In this document: positions 38,821-46,591 of the stretch, one piece after another | Position numbering within the stretch: position 1 is the first letter of the stretch | Layout of the letters: every line of letters begins with the position of its first letter | NCBI GenBank assembly: GCA_949297285.1 | Contig: CASFRL010000107.1 | Span: 1 to 64,000, forward strand | Direction: 5' to 3' | Source of the DNA: an uncultured Bacteroidales bacterium | GTDB lineage: Bacteria; Bacteroidota; Bacteroidia; Bacteroidales; Coprobacteraceae | Length of the DNA stretch: 64,000 nucleotides | Notes under the pieces: generated by a model | What the model saw: the letters and a program-made list of their open reading frames with translations, nothing else | Told to the model about the DNA's origin: nothing | Database searches by the model: none | Translations under genes and position numbers: made by a program

Positions 38821-40042
38821 TGTTATTATTGCCATTGCGATTGTTATTTCCCCGATTTCCGTTTTGCGAAGAGTTATTTTGAGCAGCTCCGGACGCATCG
38901 CCTCCGTTGCCCTTTTTCAAATTCGACTTTTTACGACGATTATTGGATTTTCCGCCATTTGCATTATTTCCCCCCCGCTTTTTATTTTTATCAAAACGAG
39001 TCAGGCTGTCTTGTCCTACAACATCTTCAAAATCTTTACGCTGAGGTTGTTGATCATCTACGAGCTCCAACTTATCAGGTTTGATTCCTCTTTTATTCAA
39101 AGCAATAACCTCAAAAACCCGAGAAGCGTCTACGGTAACCAAATTTGCCGCAATCTCTTTACTCGTAGAATAGGTCATTTGCCGTTTGAATATATCGGTT
39201 TTGAAATGATAGTAAGTGTTATCGGCCGTTTCAAGGGCAATTTCCCGAGAAGGTAATTTTTTCTGTCCTTCGACATAAGCATCGACCTCAAAATTCAAAC
39301 AACATTTCAGTTTTGCACACTGTCCGGCAAGTTTCTGGGGATTTAACGATATATCTTGATAGCGGGCGGCACTTGTCGCTACCGAAACAAAATTGGTCAT
39401 CCATGAAGAGCAACACAACTGACGACCGCAAGGACCTATTCCTCCGATCCGTCCGGCTTCTTGCCGTGCCCCGATCTGCTTCATTTCGATGCGTACCCGA
39501 AATACCTCTGCCAACACTTTAATCAACTGACGAAAATCGACACGATCATCTGCAATGTAATAGAAGATTGCTTTGTTGCCATCCCCCTGATATTCGACAT
39601 CACCGATTTTCATATCCAAATTCAGGTCTTCGGCAATTTTTCGTGCCCGCAACATCGTATCGTGTTCACGAGATTTTGCCTCTTCATACTTTTCCAAGTC
39701 ATTCGGCTTTGCTTTCCGATAGACTCTTTTAAGATCGGGATTATCCAGTTTTATTCCATTTTTTTTCATTTGGAGTAAAACAAGGCGACCCGTCAAGGTA
39801 ACCTCTCCTATATCATGCCCCGGATTTCCCTCCACAGCGACAATATCGCCTTTTTCAAGATGAATATGGGTAGAGTTTTTATAATATCCTTTCCGTGTAT
39901 TCTTAAACTGAACCTCCACCAAATCGGTCTCATTATGAGACTCGGGCAAATCGGACAGCCAATCGTAACATTCAAGTTTATTGGCTCCGTGTTTTTTTTT
40001 CGAGGTCGGAATATTTTCGTTATTGTCTGGCATATTGTTCAT
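38771..40042 (-). CDS. ricT: PSP1/RicT-like protein with an Asn-rich tail
   Basis: A 423-residue protein. The PSP1 domain holds a dense cysteine signature, GRIGGIGPCGRQLCCSSW and then CAKLKCC, near residues 215-275, the pattern of RicT/YaaT. In Bacillus, RicT forms part of the Y-complex with YlbF and YmcA, which binds iron-sulfur clusters and directs RNase Y. The rny gene next to it, on the same strand, fits that link. The last 70 residues are low-complexity, rich in Asn, Gly and Lys, and likely disordered. The symbol is by family. The gene and gldH overlap by 50 bases. Confidence 0.85.
   Translation of the reverse strand: MNNMPDNNENIPTSKKKHGANKLECYDWLSDLPESHNETDLVEVQFKNTRKGYYKNSTHIHLEKGDIVAVEGNPGHDIGEVTLTGRLVLLQMKKNGIKLDNPDLKRVYRKAKPNDLEKYEEAKSREHDTMLRARKIAEDLNLDMKIGDVEYQGDGNKAIFYYIADDRVDFRQLIKVLAEVFRVRIEMKQIGARQEAGRIGGIGPCGRQLCCSSWMTNFVSVATSAARYQDISLNPQKLAGQCAKLKCCLNFEVDAYVEGQKKLPSREIALETADNTYYHFKTDIFKRQMTYSTSKEIAANLVTVDASRVFEVIALNKRGIKPDKLELVDDQQPQRKDFEDVVGQDSLTRFDKNKKRGGNNANGGKSNNRRKKSNLKKGNGGDASGAAQNNSSQNGNRGNNNRNGNNNNGKNNNNRPSEEVSPE
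38774..38985 (-). repeat. Asn-rich low-complexity coding repeat in the ricT-like gene
   Basis: The plus strand shows imperfect repeats of ATTGTTATTATTGCC, encoding runs of Asn with Gly, Arg and Lys at the C-terminus of the ricT-like protein. Such AAT/AAC tracts can change length by slippage. No terminator or IS boundary lies nearby. Confidence 0.6.
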
Positions 40043-40161
40043 ATAACCTGTTTTATCAAAAAAGAGCTACAGCCAGCACTCAAGAATCATAGATTTTGGT
40101 GAAGCCTGCAGCCCATAAGTCTAAATATTTATCTTTGCAGATATGGCTATTGTCTCACTTT

Positions 40162-41703
40162 TTATTTAGCGAAGCTCACTGCACGGGTTTCACGAATGAC
40201 TGTAATCTTCACTTGTCCCGGATAGGTCATTTCGTCTTGAATGCGTTTAGCAATTTCTGTCGATAGATTTTCGGTTTCGGTATCATCGATCTTATCGGCT
40301 CCGACGATTACCCGCAATTCGCGACCGGCTTGTATTGCATAAGTCTTCAAAACTCCCGGATAGGAAAGTGCCAATTGTTCCAAATCATTAAGTCGCTTGA
40401 TATATGCCTCTACTACTTCACGACGGGCTCCGGGACGGGCTCCCGATATTGCATCGCAAACTTGCACGATCGGAGCAAGCAAACTTGTCATTTCGGTCTC
40501 GTCATGGTGAGCACCCACCGCGTTGCAGATATCCGGTTTTTCTTTATATTTCTCAGCCAATTTCATTCCCAACAAAGCATGTGGCAATTCCGGCTCTTCA
40601 TCAGGTACTTTACCAATATCATGCAGCAAACCTGCACGCTTTGCTTTTTTGGGATTCAAACCAAGTTCCGAAGCCATTATAGCACAAAGATTTGCTGTTT
40701 CTCGCGAATGTTGCAACAGATTTTGTCCGTAAGAAGAACGATATTTCATTTTGCCGACCAATCGGATCAATTCGGGATGCAATCCGTGTATTCCCAAATC
40801 TATGGCTGTACGCTTTCCGGTTTCGATGATCTCTTCTTCGATCTGTTTTCTTACTTTGGCAACCACTTCTTCGATACGGGCCGGATGGATACGACCGTCC
40901 GTCACCAATTGATGTAGCGCCAAACGGGCTATTTCACGACGAACAGGATCGAAAGCCGACAAGACAATCGCTTCGGGAGTATCATCGACGATTATTTCTA
41001 CGCCTGTTGCAGCTTCCAACGCTCTGATATTACGACCTTCCCGACCAATGATACGACCTTTTATCTCGTCCGAATCGATGTGGAATACCGTAACCGAATT
41101 TTCGATTGCCGTTTCGGTCGCTACCCGTTGAATACTTTGTATTACAATTCGTTTAGCTTCTTTATTGGCCGTCAGTTTGGCTTCATCCATGATATCATTG
41201 ATATAAGATGCCGCTTGGGTTTTGGCTTCTTCTTTCAAGGATTCGATGAGTTTTTCTTTTGCCTCCTCGGCCGAAAGTCCGGAAAGATGTTCCAAACGTT
41301 CCACTTCGGCTTTATGCAAACGTTCGAGCTCGACTTTTTTCTTTTCTACTATTTCGATTTGCGCATCCAGATTGGCTCGTATTGCATCAGATTCCACTTT
41401 CCGGCGTTGCAATTCCTGTTGTTGCTGATTGAGTTGTAATTCCCGCTGTTTAGCTTTCGCTTCTATCGACTGCAATTTTGCATTACGGGCATTTGCCTGT
41501 TTCTCCATATCGGATTTCAAATGCAAAAACTTTTCCTTTACTTCGAGCAACTTATTTTTCTTAATTACTTCAGCTTCTTTTGCAGCCTCCTCTATAATCG
41601 ATTGTGCCCGTGCTTTCAACAACGTCTTTCCAATCACAAAAACCGCTGTCGCACCCACCAACAAACAAACGAGACCTGTAATTACCAATGATATAATTTC
41701 CAT
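40162..41703 (-). CDS. rny: Ribonuclease Y
   Basis: A 513-residue endoribonuclease that starts mRNA decay. The N-terminal membrane helix is followed by a long coiled coil (about residues 25-180), rich in Glu, Lys and Gln. The KH RNA-binding domain shows [19 protein letters not shown] near residues 211-229. The HD domain has [12 protein letters not shown] near residue 361 for divalent-metal catalysis. Its neighbours, ricT-like and zapA, fit a widespread Bacteroidales gene order. A hairpin with eight T lies between zapA and rny, so rny may have its own promoter or depend on readthrough. Confidence 0.95.
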   Translation of the reverse strand: MEIISLVITGLVCLLVGATAVFVIGKTLLKARAQSIIEEAAKEAEVIKKNKLLEVKEKFLHLKSDMEKQANARNAKLQSIEAKAKQRELQLNQQQQELQRRKVESDAIRANLDAQIEIVEKKKVELERLHKAEVERLEHLSGLSAEEAKEKLIESLKEEAKTQAASYINDIMDEAKLTANKEAKRIVIQSIQRVATETAIENSVTVFHIDSDEIKGRIIGREGRNIRALEAATGVEIIVDDTPEAIVLSAFDPVRREIARLALHQLVTDGRIHPARIEEVVAKVRKQIEEEIIETGKRTAIDLGIHGLHPELIRLVGKMKYRSSYGQNLLQHSRETANLCAIMASELGLNPKKAKRAGLLHDIGKVPDEEPELPHALLGMKLAEKYKEKPDICNAVGAHHDETEMTSLLAPIVQVCDAISGARPGARREVVEAYIKRLNDLEQLALSYPGVLKTYAIQAGRELRVIVGADKIDDTETENLSTEIAKRIQDEMTYPGQVKITVIRETRAVSFAK

Positions 41704-41722
41704 TTGTCTTTATTTAATTATT

Positions 41723-41768
41723 AAAAAAAATGCACCACATCAAAGGCTATAAGCCCTGTTGTAGTGCA
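41723..41768 (-). terminator. Hairpin and T-tract between zapA and rny
   Basis: TGCACTAC (minus) pairs with GTGGTGCA, enclosing a smaller AGGGCT/AGCCTT hairpin; eight T follow on the minus strand. It starts 27 bases after the zapA stop. It looks like an intrinsic terminator with an internal bulge; it could also be the 3' end of a short RNA. Confidence 0.6.
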
Positions 41769-41794
41769 GGAATATGTCTCTTTAAAAATAAAAT

Positions 41795-42094
41795 CTACTT
41801 CCGGTTCAGATAGTTATCAAGCTCTTCATCCATTTCCCGAACAATTTCGGTAAAAATTTCAACATCTCGTGTCTCTCTAAGCCTTAGATATGCATGGGAT
41901 AAATCAATCGCCGTCATCGCTAAAAAATCATATACAGATTTTGATTTATCTTTACTAAACTGCTCTCTATATGTCGCAAGTTTTCTATTTACCAATGCCG
42001 CCGCCTGTCGTACAACTTCCTCATCTTCTCGTTTAATATTCAAAGGATATTTGCGTCCGGCTATTTCCAAGTGAATTTTAAATTTATCGTTCAT
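41795..42094 (-). CDS. zapA: Cell division protein ZapA
   Basis: A 99-residue protein. The N-terminal globular part IHLEIAGRKYPLNIKREDEE and the long C-terminal coiled coil fit ZapA, which bundles FtsZ filaments at the division site. It follows the coiled-coil gene after 5 bases, so both are co-transcribed. Length fits the family. Confidence 0.85.
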   Translation of the reverse strand: MNDKFKIHLEIAGRKYPLNIKREDEEVVRQAAALVNRKLATYREQFSKDKSKSVYDFLAMTAIDLSHAYLRLRETRDVEIFTEIVREMDEELDNYLNRK

Positions 42095-42099
42095 AGCAT

Positions 42100-42393
42100 C
42101 TATTCATTTAATAAAGAGATGCATTTATCGATTTCCCGCACCAATTTACCGATCCTGCTCCGGGCTGTTTTGACATCACCCTCACCGAGAGCCAACCCTT
42201 TTGCAGTCAATAAATTTTCATATTTGATATTCATCTCATTCAAATCCTTTTGCAAGGTTTCAATAGTATTTTCCTGTTCCTTAATGCGTTTTTCCAACTC
42301 TTCATTTTCGCGTTTCAGAACATTAAAACGATTCATCAACTCTTGTATATGAAATCGTAAAGTATCCAGTACCCGCTTCGGATTATCCGCCAT
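42100..42393 (-). CDS. Short coiled-coil protein upstream of zapA
   Basis: A 97-residue protein, mostly one coiled coil (residues 15-70, with heptads such as FNVLKRENEELEKRIKEQEN), followed by a short basic tail. It resembles the ZapB type of division proteins by size and shape but shares no clear motif. Its place directly before zapA suggests a role in division. A TATATTTG element lies 19 bases upstream. Confidence 0.7.
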   Translation of the reverse strand: MADNPKRVLDTLRFHIQELMNRFNVLKRENEELEKRIKEQENTIETLQKDLNEMNIKYENLLTAKGLALGEGDVKTARSRIGKLVREIDKCISLLNE

Positions 42394-42411
42394 TTTATAT
42401 CAAATTCTATA

Positions 42412-42419
42412 CAAATATA
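42412..42419 (-). promoter_or_regulatory. -7 element for the coiled-coil/zapA operon
   Basis: CAAATATA on the plus strand reads TATATTTG on the minus strand, a full match to TAnnTTTG, 19 bases upstream of the start at 42393. Confidence 0.6.
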
Positions 42420-42758
42420 GAGATTTTGATCGAATATAGAAACATATCTATGGTTATTTTTTAGTATATCTATAAATTTATTATCAGGGGAAAGGGCTTA
42501 AGCCCGACACAAGAGCCTATACAAGCAATTAACAGTCAATATTTTATAGCATTAACAAATATTCATATACAGATACCCGAGCATTATCATTTCAAACAAA
42601 AGTTATGCTGATTGTTTTTATTGGTGCATAATAAAAAAACGAGTAAAAAAAGAGCCGCTTTTACCGAATAATATATGAATCGGCCACATCTGGCAGGCGT
42701 CAGAGAATCAAAATGTTTTTATTCGATATGATATTCTGTAAAATAACCCAGCTATTTG
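42420..42758. other. Divergent intergenic region without recognised gene
   Basis: AT-rich DNA between the coiled-coil gene and the radical SAM gene. It contains a perfect 12-base palindrome GGGCTTAAGCCC at 42494-42505. I saw no coding frame and no known RNA family; 6S RNA was considered, but nothing supports it. Confidence 0.4.
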
Positions 42759-42766
42759 TATCTTTG
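42759..42766 (+). promoter_or_regulatory. -7 element for the radical SAM gene
   Basis: TATCTTTG matches TAnnTTTG and lies 23 bases upstream of the start at 42790. Confidence 0.55.
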
Positions 42767-42789
42767 CAATCGGTTAAAGGCGATATGAC

Positions 42790-44415
42790 ATGAAAATTCT
42801 CTGGATAGATTTAAACAGTTCTTATGCGCATGCATCGTTGGCATTACCGGCAATTCATGCCCAAATAAAAGAGAATTCAGGAATCGAATGGGAAACCGTA
42901 TCTTGCACTATTAATGAAAATGTGGGGATGATCGTAAAATCAGCAATACAATACAATCCCGACATTATTGCTGCGACGGCATGGCTATTCAACAGAGAAA
43001 TTCTACTCCACATCGTCTGCCGGTTAAAGGTTTTGTTTCCAAAAAGTAAAGTCATTTTGGGCGGCCCCGAATTTCTGGGAGATAATAAAGATTTTTTGTT
43101 TGCAACCCCATTTGTCGACTGCGTATTTCGAGGAGAAGGTGAAGAGAATGTCCCGCGCTGGTTACAGGTATGGGATATGCCCGAACAATGGCATGAGATA
43201 AAAGGGTTGTGTTTTATCGACCAGCACCGACACTACATTGATACAGGAATCGCCCGAGTTCTGGACTTCGAAAAATTAACCCCTCCCGAAGAAAGCAAAT
43301 TCTTTAATTGGGAAAAACCTTTTGTCCAACTGGAAACGACACGGGGATGTTTCAACACTTGTGCGTTCTGCGTAAGTGGAGGCGAAAAGCCGGTGCGCAC
43401 CATCGATATTGCTTGCATACGAAAACGATTGCAAATAATACGGCAGCACCAAATAAAAAATGTCAGAATACTGGACCGTACATTCAACTACAACAGCAAA
43501 CGAGCCAAAGAATTGTTGTTTCTTTTTCGGGAATTTCCTGAAATTCGGTTTCATCTCGAAATTCATCCGGCACTGCTGACTGAAGAATTAAAAACTTTAT
43601 TGGCCGATATGCCGACAGGAAGTTTACACCTCGAAGCCGGCATACAAAGTTTACATGAAAATGTCCTTGCCCAAAGCCAAAGATTAGGCAACTTGCAACA
43701 ATCTCTCGACGGATTGAGATATTTATGCTCGTTAACAAATATTGAAACCCATGCCGATTTGATCGCCGGACTTCCGCTATATAGCATTAAACAAATATTT
43801 GATGACATACATACCCTTGCGTCACTCGGCGCAGCAGAAATACAACTCGAGTCATTAAAGGTATTGCCCGGAACCGAAATGCGGAGACGTGCCGAAGAGT
43901 GGGGAATCAGATATTCGCCTTATCCCCCATACGAAGTGCTGAAAACGAACGAAATAAGTACGGAAGAGTTGCAATATGCAAGGCATCTTTCGCGGTTGCT
44001 CGACGGTTATTACAACTCACCGGTATGGCAAGAAGTCATACGCCGATTTATGTTAGAAGAATCCGAATTTCTGAAAGACTTCTTAAACTTCTTAATCGTC
44101 GCCGACGTCATCGACAAGCCCTTGAGCATCGAAAAAAGAGGTCTGCTTCTTTATGAATTCTGCAAAAAAACTTACCCCACGCGCCTTACCGAAGTATCTA
44201 TCGCATGGATCATTGCCGGACTTTCCTTAAAAAAAGCTCCTGCAGAAAAAGTTATGACAAAACATCAGAATCCGCCATCAGCATGGGAAATCATACAAGG
44301 AGAATACAAGGATGACTTAAAACTTTGCAGACTCCCATACCCATCGGGAAATTATTGGTTCGGATTCGAGCCAGACACCCAAAAACACACGCCGGTCTTT
44401 ATTGCAAAAAACTGA
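42790..44415 (+). CDS. B12-binding-domain radical SAM protein (DUF4080 type)
   Basis: A 541-residue protein. The N-terminal 150 residues form a cobalamin-binding-like fold with LNSSYAHASLALPAIHAQ and later KVILGGPEFLGDN. The radical SAM core has TTRGCFNTCAFCVSGG, with the CxxxCxxC cluster ligands near residues 190-200. The C-terminal part resembles DUF4080. Such enzymes use SAM and often B12 to modify small molecules, RNA or lipids; the reaction here is unknown. It has its own promoter and is followed by the Crp/Fnr-type gene after 95 bases. Confidence 0.85.
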   Translation: MKILWIDLNSSYAHASLALPAIHAQIKENSGIEWETVSCTINENVGMIVKSAIQYNPDIIAATAWLFNREILLHIVCRLKVLFPKSKVILGGPEFLGDNKDFLFATPFVDCVFRGEGEENVPRWLQVWDMPEQWHEIKGLCFIDQHRHYIDTGIARVLDFEKLTPPEESKFFNWEKPFVQLETTRGCFNTCAFCVSGGEKPVRTIDIACIRKRLQIIRQHQIKNVRILDRTFNYNSKRAKELLFLFREFPEIRFHLEIHPALLTEELKTLLADMPTGSLHLEAGIQSLHENVLAQSQRLGNLQQSLDGLRYLCSLTNIETHADLIAGLPLYSIKQIFDDIHTLASLGAAEIQLESLKVLPGTEMRRRAEEWGIRYSPYPPYEVLKTNEISTEELQYARHLSRLLDGYYNSPVWQEVIRRFMLEESEFLKDFLNFLIVADVIDKPLSIEKRGLLLYEFCKKTYPTRLTEVSIAWIIAGLSLKKAPAEKVMTKHQNPPSAWEIIQGEYKDDLKLCRLPYPSGNYWFGFEPDTQKHTPVFIAKN

Positions 44416-44479
44416 AATACGAACGCCTTTTTATAGATGTTTTTAAGAAGAAGTTGCATTCTTTACCGTTTACATTCGC

Positions 44480-44487
44480 TATATTTG
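44480..44487 (+). promoter_or_regulatory. -7 element for the Crp/Fnr-type regulator
   Basis: TATATTTG matches TAnnTTTG, 23 bases upstream of the start at 44511. A possible -33 TTG at 44454-44456 is 23 bases away, slightly long. Confidence 0.55.
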
Positions 44488-44510
44488 CAAATAAACAACA
44501 AATAGAGCAC

Positions 44511-45098
44511 ATGGAGTTAAAATACAACATTATTGATTATCTGGATGAGTCAATCTCTGTTTTATCCCATGAAGACAAAGAAAAACTAAGATCTTTATTG
44601 TCAGAAAATTTCTATAAAAAAGGAGATATAATCAGCAATATAAAAGAAATAGAGGAGCACATATACATCATCTTTCAAGGCGGGGCAAGAGTTTTTTATC
44701 TTAAGGACGGCAAAGAAATTACATTTTCGTTTGCATTCGACCAAGATTTGATCCTTTGCCTAAACTCACAAGCCAACAAGCCGGAACTGCCTAAGGTTAT
44801 CGAATTTCTCGAAGACTCTCATGTCATAACCATAAACATCAATTTATTCTCGCAACCTTCAAAAATCAAAGACATCGCAACGGCACAACGCATCAATCGT
44901 ATATTGCTCGATTACAGCTACTTTTTAGAAGAACGAATCATCAATCTGCAATGCCGGAGTGCTCGTGAAAGATACAAATGGGTAGTAACCCGTTATCCTC
45001 GCTTATTGCAGCGTGCCACATTGGGGCAAATCGCTTCATTTTTAGGAATTACCCAAGAGACAATCAGTCGGATACGCTCTGAAAAATACCCCCTTTAA
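44511..45098 (+). CDS. Crp/Fnr-family transcriptional regulator
   Basis: A 195-residue protein. The start at 44511 gives the usual Crp/Fnr size; a longer ORF from 44325 runs into the radical SAM gene. The N-terminal sensor domain is a cupin-like fold (EEHIYIIFQGGARVFYL near residues 43-59) with no cysteine cluster, so it cannot bind an FNR-type iron-sulfur cluster and probably senses a small ligand or nothing obvious. The C-terminal winged helix ends with GQIASFLGITQETISRI. The recognition helix carries E183, S186 and R187, the E-x-x-S-R set by which E. coli FNR reads TTGAT. A matching FNR-like box sits at 45189-45202, before the next operon. Confidence 0.85.
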   Translation: MELKYNIIDYLDESISVLSHEDKEKLRSLLSENFYKKGDIISNIKEIEEHIYIIFQGGARVFYLKDGKEITFSFAFDQDLILCLNSQANKPELPKVIEFLEDSHVITININLFSQPSKIKDIATAQRINRILLDYSYFLEERIINLQCRSARERYKWVVTRYPRLLQRATLGQIASFLGITQETISRIRSEKYPL

Positions 45099-45188
45099 AT
45101 AATTTAACCTATATGTTAATTTATAGCCTTGAAAATTGTTAATTTAACACACCATTTAACGAGATTTACAATCTCGAGGGAGAAAATT

Positions 45189-45202
45189 TTGACATATATC
45201 AA
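45189..45202 (+). promoter_or_regulatory. FNR-like operator upstream of the RND efflux operon
   Basis: TTGACATATATCAA matches the FNR consensus TTGATnnnnATCAA at 9 of 10 defined positions. Its centre is about 42 bases upstream of the start predicted from the -7 element at 45225-45232, the classical position for activation. The Crp/Fnr-type gene just upstream carries E-x-x-S-R in its recognition helix. Binding is an inference. Confidence 0.55.
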
Positions 45203-45222
45203 ATTTTAACTCCTTTTATCAC

Positions 45223-45236
45223 GGTACATTTGTACC
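45223..45236 (+). promoter_or_regulatory. Promoter of the RND operon inside a palindrome
   Basis: TACATTTG (45225-45232) matches TAnnTTTG and lies inside the palindrome GGTACATTTGTACC. A small hairpin, CGAGATT/AATCTCG at 45159-45175, is also in this 279-base gap. The leader to 45378 is about 140 bases and carries three direct AGGTTA repeats (45244, 45262, 45273). Confidence 0.5.
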
Positions 45237-45377
45237 CGATTTTAGGTTATTTGAATTTTTAAGGTTATAGAAAGGTTAATAAGATTATGCTAAAGAATTC
45301 ACCTTTGGGCAGCACAAAAAGTTGATTTTCCTTTCAAAAAGAACAATAGGTATTAAGATAATCAACATTAGATAAAT

Positions 45378-46565
45378 ATGAAAATTAGGAAAACTATGAT
45401 TATTCAATCACAACGAGTAATTTTATCAACAGCAATATGCTTGTCACTCTTTTCATGCGGTAAACAACAACAAGGTGGTCTCAACATGGTAAAAGAGTAT
45501 CCTGTAACGACATTACAACCTACATCGACAGAGTTAAAGACCTCTTATCCGGCAACTATCAAAGGACGCCAGGATATCGAAATCAGACCGAATGTAAGCG
45601 GATTTATCACCCAATTATGTGTAGATGAAGGAGCAATCGTTCGTAAAGGACAACTTCTATTTGTCATTGATCCTGTTCAATACGAAGAAGCTGTAAAAGT
45701 AGCTGAAGCTGCTGTCGAAGTAGCAAAAGCCAATGTAGCAACAGCACAATTAACAGCTGACAACAAAGCTGAATTAGCGAAAAAGAACATCATCAGTGAA
45801 TATGACAAACAAATGGCATTCAACACTTTGGCAACTCAAAAAGCAACATTAGCCCAAGCTCAAGCCCAACTCATCAATGCCAAACAAAATTTGTCATATA
45901 CTAAAGTTGTCAGTCCTTCGAATGGCGTTGTGGGTACCATTCCCTTACGGGTAGGAAGTTTGGTAAGCCCAAGTTCGGCAACACCATTAACGACAGTATC
46001 CGACAACTCGGAGATGTATGCTTATTTTGCTTTAAATGAAAAACAGATTCTTGATTTAGCCCGCGAACACGGAGCCAACAATCTTGTGGAGAATCTTCCT
46101 GAAGTAGAATTAAAATTGTCTGACGGAACAATCTACAATCAAAAAGGAAAAGTTGTTACCATAAGCGGAATAATAGAACAAACGACAGGTACATCGAATT
46201 TGCGTGCAGCATTTCCAAATCCTGACCAATTGCTTCGCAGCGGAAATACAGGAAATATTCTTATACCTATCAAAGCAGATTCTGTAATTCTGGTTCCGCA
46301 ATCCGCAACTTACGAAATGCAGGATAAACGATTTGTTGCGGTTGTACAAGATGATTCGACCGTAAAAAGTACAGAAATAAAAATCTTAAGTATAAACGAC
46401 GGTAAAAACTTTGTCGTAACATCTGGATTAAAAGCCGGAGATAAAATTGTTCTTGAAGGAGCAGGAACGTTAAAAGATGGAGCTCAAATAAAACCGATCT
46501 CTCCTGAAGAAGCTGCGGCTAAGCTGAAAGCAATGACACAAACACAACCTGCCGAAAAAAAATAA
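45378..46565 (+). CDS. RND efflux periplasmic adaptor, lipoprotein
   Basis: A 395-residue membrane fusion protein. The signal peptide ends in the lipobox LFSC with lipidated Cys27, anchoring it on the inner membrane. It contains the lipoyl/barrel-sandwich part (PNVSGFITQLCVDEGAIVRKG near residues 70-90), an alpha-helical hairpin rich in Ala and Gln (about residues 110-170), and a beta-barrel and membrane-proximal domain. It links the AcrB-like pump to the TolC-like channel. First gene of the operon, 26 bases before the pump. The class resembles AcrA/MexA adaptors. Confidence 0.92.
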   Translation: MKIRKTMIIQSQRVILSTAICLSLFSCGKQQQGGLNMVKEYPVTTLQPTSTELKTSYPATIKGRQDIEIRPNVSGFITQLCVDEGAIVRKGQLLFVIDPVQYEEAVKVAEAAVEVAKANVATAQLTADNKAELAKKNIISEYDKQMAFNTLATQKATLAQAQAQLINAKQNLSYTKVVSPSNGVVGTIPLRVGSLVSPSSATPLTTVSDNSEMYAYFALNEKQILDLAREHGANNLVENLPEVELKLSDGTIYNQKGKVVTISGIIEQTTGTSNLRAAFPNPDQLLRSGNTGNILIPIKADSVILVPQSATYEMQDKRFVAVVQDDSTVKSTEIKILSINDGKNFVVTSGLKAGDKIVLEGAGTLKDGAQIKPISPEEAAAKLKAMTQTQPAEKK

Positions 46566-46591
46566 ATAACATTAAATCGTAAGCTAAGATT

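Noticed and set aside
40130-40137. TATCTTTG on the plus strand between rny and the ricT-like gene, as a possible antisense promoter
   Set aside because: No -33 element at the right distance and no gene or terminator downstream; probably chance in AT-rich DNA.
40330-40917. A 195-residue plus-strand ORF opposite rny
   Set aside because: Antisense of the conserved KH and HD regions of RNase Y; Cys- and Phe-rich composition is not protein-like.
42420-42758. A 6S RNA gene upstream of the zapA operon
   Set aside because: No long hairpin with a central bubble is visible; only a 12-base palindrome was found.
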